This document shows positions 63,197-64,000 of a DNA stretch of 64,000 nt, piece after piece. The notes beneath the pieces are model-generated. The model saw only the letters and a program-made list of their open reading frames with translations. It was not told the DNA's origin and searched no databases. The stretch is taken from contig JAAFIV010000017.1 in assembly GCA_013298775.1 (NCBI GenBank), positions 29,813 to 93,812 on the forward strand, in the 5' to 3' direction. The first letter of the stretch is position 1, and each line of letters begins with the position of its first letter. This DNA is from Ignavibacteria bacterium (GTDB lineage Bacteria; Bacteroidota; Ignavibacteria; Kapaibacteriales; UBA4661). Position numbers and translations under genes: made by a program.

Positions 63197-64000
63197 CTAC
63201 CGCGCAATAATCGCAAACTCCGTGCGGCGATTTTTCTGCCGATTTTCTTCCGTATCGTTCTCAACAATGGGCTTTGTCAAGCCGAACCCCAGCGTTTGCA
63301 AGCGTTTCTCAGCAATACCGCGCTGCACAAGTGCCTGTGCAACCGCTTCGGCGCGAAGCTCGGAAAGGCGTTGATTGAAAGTGGCACCGCCAATGTTGTC
63401 TGTATTACCGCGTATTTCAAGGCGGATTTTTGGTGCGCGACGCAGCGCGGCGGCAATCGCATCCAGCATTGGTGCGGACTCTGCTTGAAGCGTGGCTTTG
63501 TTGTACTCAAAATAAATCTTGGTCGTCGAGAAGACCGTGCCAACGCTGTCCAAGATGCTAAACACGGATTTATCGTAGCTGAAGGGCGCGGTAATTTGAC
63601 CGCCGCGTCCGCTACTGTCTAAGCCGCTTCTTTGCTTGTTTCCTGAGCCATCATTCCCAGTCCCGCTTCCTTGCTTGTTCCCTGAGCCATCATTCCCAGT
63701 CCCGCTTCCTGATTTGTTCCCTGAGCCGTCATTGCCAGTGCCGCTTCCTGACTTGTTCCCAGAGCCGTCATTGCCAGTGCCGCTTCCCTGCTTGTTTCCT
63801 GAGCCGTCATTGCCAGTGCCGCTTCCCTGCTTGTTTCCTGAGCCATCATTGCCAGAACCGCTCCCTGACTTGTTTCCTGAGCCATCATTGCCAGTGCCGC
63901 TTCCCTGCTTGTTTCCTGAGCCGTCATTGCCAGTGCCGCTTCCTTGCTTGTTTCCAGAGCCGTCATTGCCAGAGCCGCTTCCTTGCTTGTTTCCAGAGCC
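63197..64000 (-). CDS. OmpA-family protein with 39-bp repeat linker, 5' end outside window
   Basis: The minus-strand frame is open from 64000 to the stop at 63197-63199. From the window edge it encodes nine full copies of a 13-residue unit (GSGNKQGSGTGND and variants), a degenerate tenth copy, and then a linker (SGRGGQITAPFSYDKSVFSI). The last ~120 residues are an OmpA C-terminal domain: YFEYNKATLQAESAPMLDAI, RLEIRGNTDNIGGATFNQRLSELRAEAV, RTEFAI. The OmpA domain binds peptidoglycan in the periplasm. The Gly/Ser/Asn repeat should be a flexible spacer that lets it reach the wall. The missing N-terminus may hold a barrel, as in 7156-9477. Confidence 0.88.
   Translation of the reverse strand, partial: GSGNKQGSGSGNDGSGNKQGSGTGNDGSGNKQGSGTGNDGSGNKSGSGSGNDGSGNKQGSGTGNDGSGNKQGSGTGNDGSGNKSGSGTGNDGSGNKSGSGTGNDGSGNKQGSGTGNDGSGNKQRSGLDSSGRGGQITAPFSYDKSVFSILDSVGTVFSTTKIYFEYNKATLQAESAPMLDAIAAALRRAPKIRLEIRGNTDNIGGATFNQRLSELRAEAVAQALVQRGIAEKRLQTLGFGLTKPIVENDTEENRQKNRRTEFAIIAR
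63650..64000. repeat. 39-bp tandem repeat, nine or more units
   Basis: Units are exactly 39 bases: the marker trinucleotide cat recurs at 63652, 63691, 63730, 63769, 63808, 63847, 63886, 63925 and 63964. Most differ by one to four bases, mainly at third positions or in Ser/Thr/Gln codons. The array continues past the window edge. Confidence 0.95.

Noticed and set aside
63619..63966. 115-codon frame MTAQETSREAALA repeated
   Set aside because: Alternative frame of the 39-bp repeat. The frame that continues into the OmpA domain (GSGNKQGSGTGND) is the real one.
63650..64000. CRISPR-like regular 39-bp periodicity
   Set aside because: Units abut without spacers and encode an in-frame Gly/Ser linker, so it is a coding tandem repeat.

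Overview
The window looks like a chromosomal stretch from a bacterium of the Bacteroidota/Chlorobiota (FCB) lineage, possibly close to Ignavibacteria/Kapabacteria. The reasons are two proteins ending in type IX secretion (T9SS) type A sorting domains, a short 287-residue primary sigma factor of the Bacteroidetes/Chlorobi type, PorA-style OmpA-family proteins, DUF4386/Crp and DUF2911 proteins, and mid-40s percent GC. The genus cannot be named from the sequence alone. I see no rRNA, tRNA, CRISPR array, transposase or prophage gene.

Layout. 1-5.9 kb: the groES end and groEL, a convergent ECF sigma/membrane-regulator pair, then rpsF and rplI without rpsR between them. 6-15.5 kb: DUF58, a large OmpA-family protein, a YdeI-like protein, an ECF42-type sigma factor next to an orphan sugar-ABC permease, SRPBCC and RDD proteins and a serine hydrolase. 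15.7-21.8 kb: a SpoIIE-type phosphatase, dapA, a Crp-family regulator between two DUF4386 membrane proteins, and an FkbM methyltransferase. 22-29.7 kb: a minus-strand run of yqgE, def, HAD, tonB-like, rhomboid, ferredoxin, gatA, tatB, tatA and recA (the 53-residue tatA is easily missed). 30-37.8 kb: plus-strand rpoD, ptsI, a DUF2911 protein, a desaturase, a PaiB-like protein and pgeF. 37.8-58.5 kb: mostly minus-strand genes, including a GT2, a PAS-only protein, a PfkB kinase, a putative secreted glycosidase with an outer-membrane partner, ispD, nusB, rfbA, two metallo-beta-lactamase-fold enzymes, DUF1338, YqaA, a class V aminotransferase, a REC-PAS histidine kinase with a lone receiver protein, and rlmB. 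58.9-64 kb: a T9SS-exported GH13 enzyme, meaB, and the C-terminal part of an OmpA-family protein with a 39-bp repeat linker.

Most genes are housekeeping or envelope genes. The striking feature between genes is a rich set of non-coding palindromic repeats: at least five families (called A to E here) recur in the window, often as inverted copies of one another, and short tandem repeats have eroded or extended several gene ends. The most unusual protein-level observation is the ECF sigma factor translationally coupled to a single-pass membrane protein that joins an anti-sigma-like N-terminus, a TonB C-terminal domain and a terminal T9SS sorting domain.
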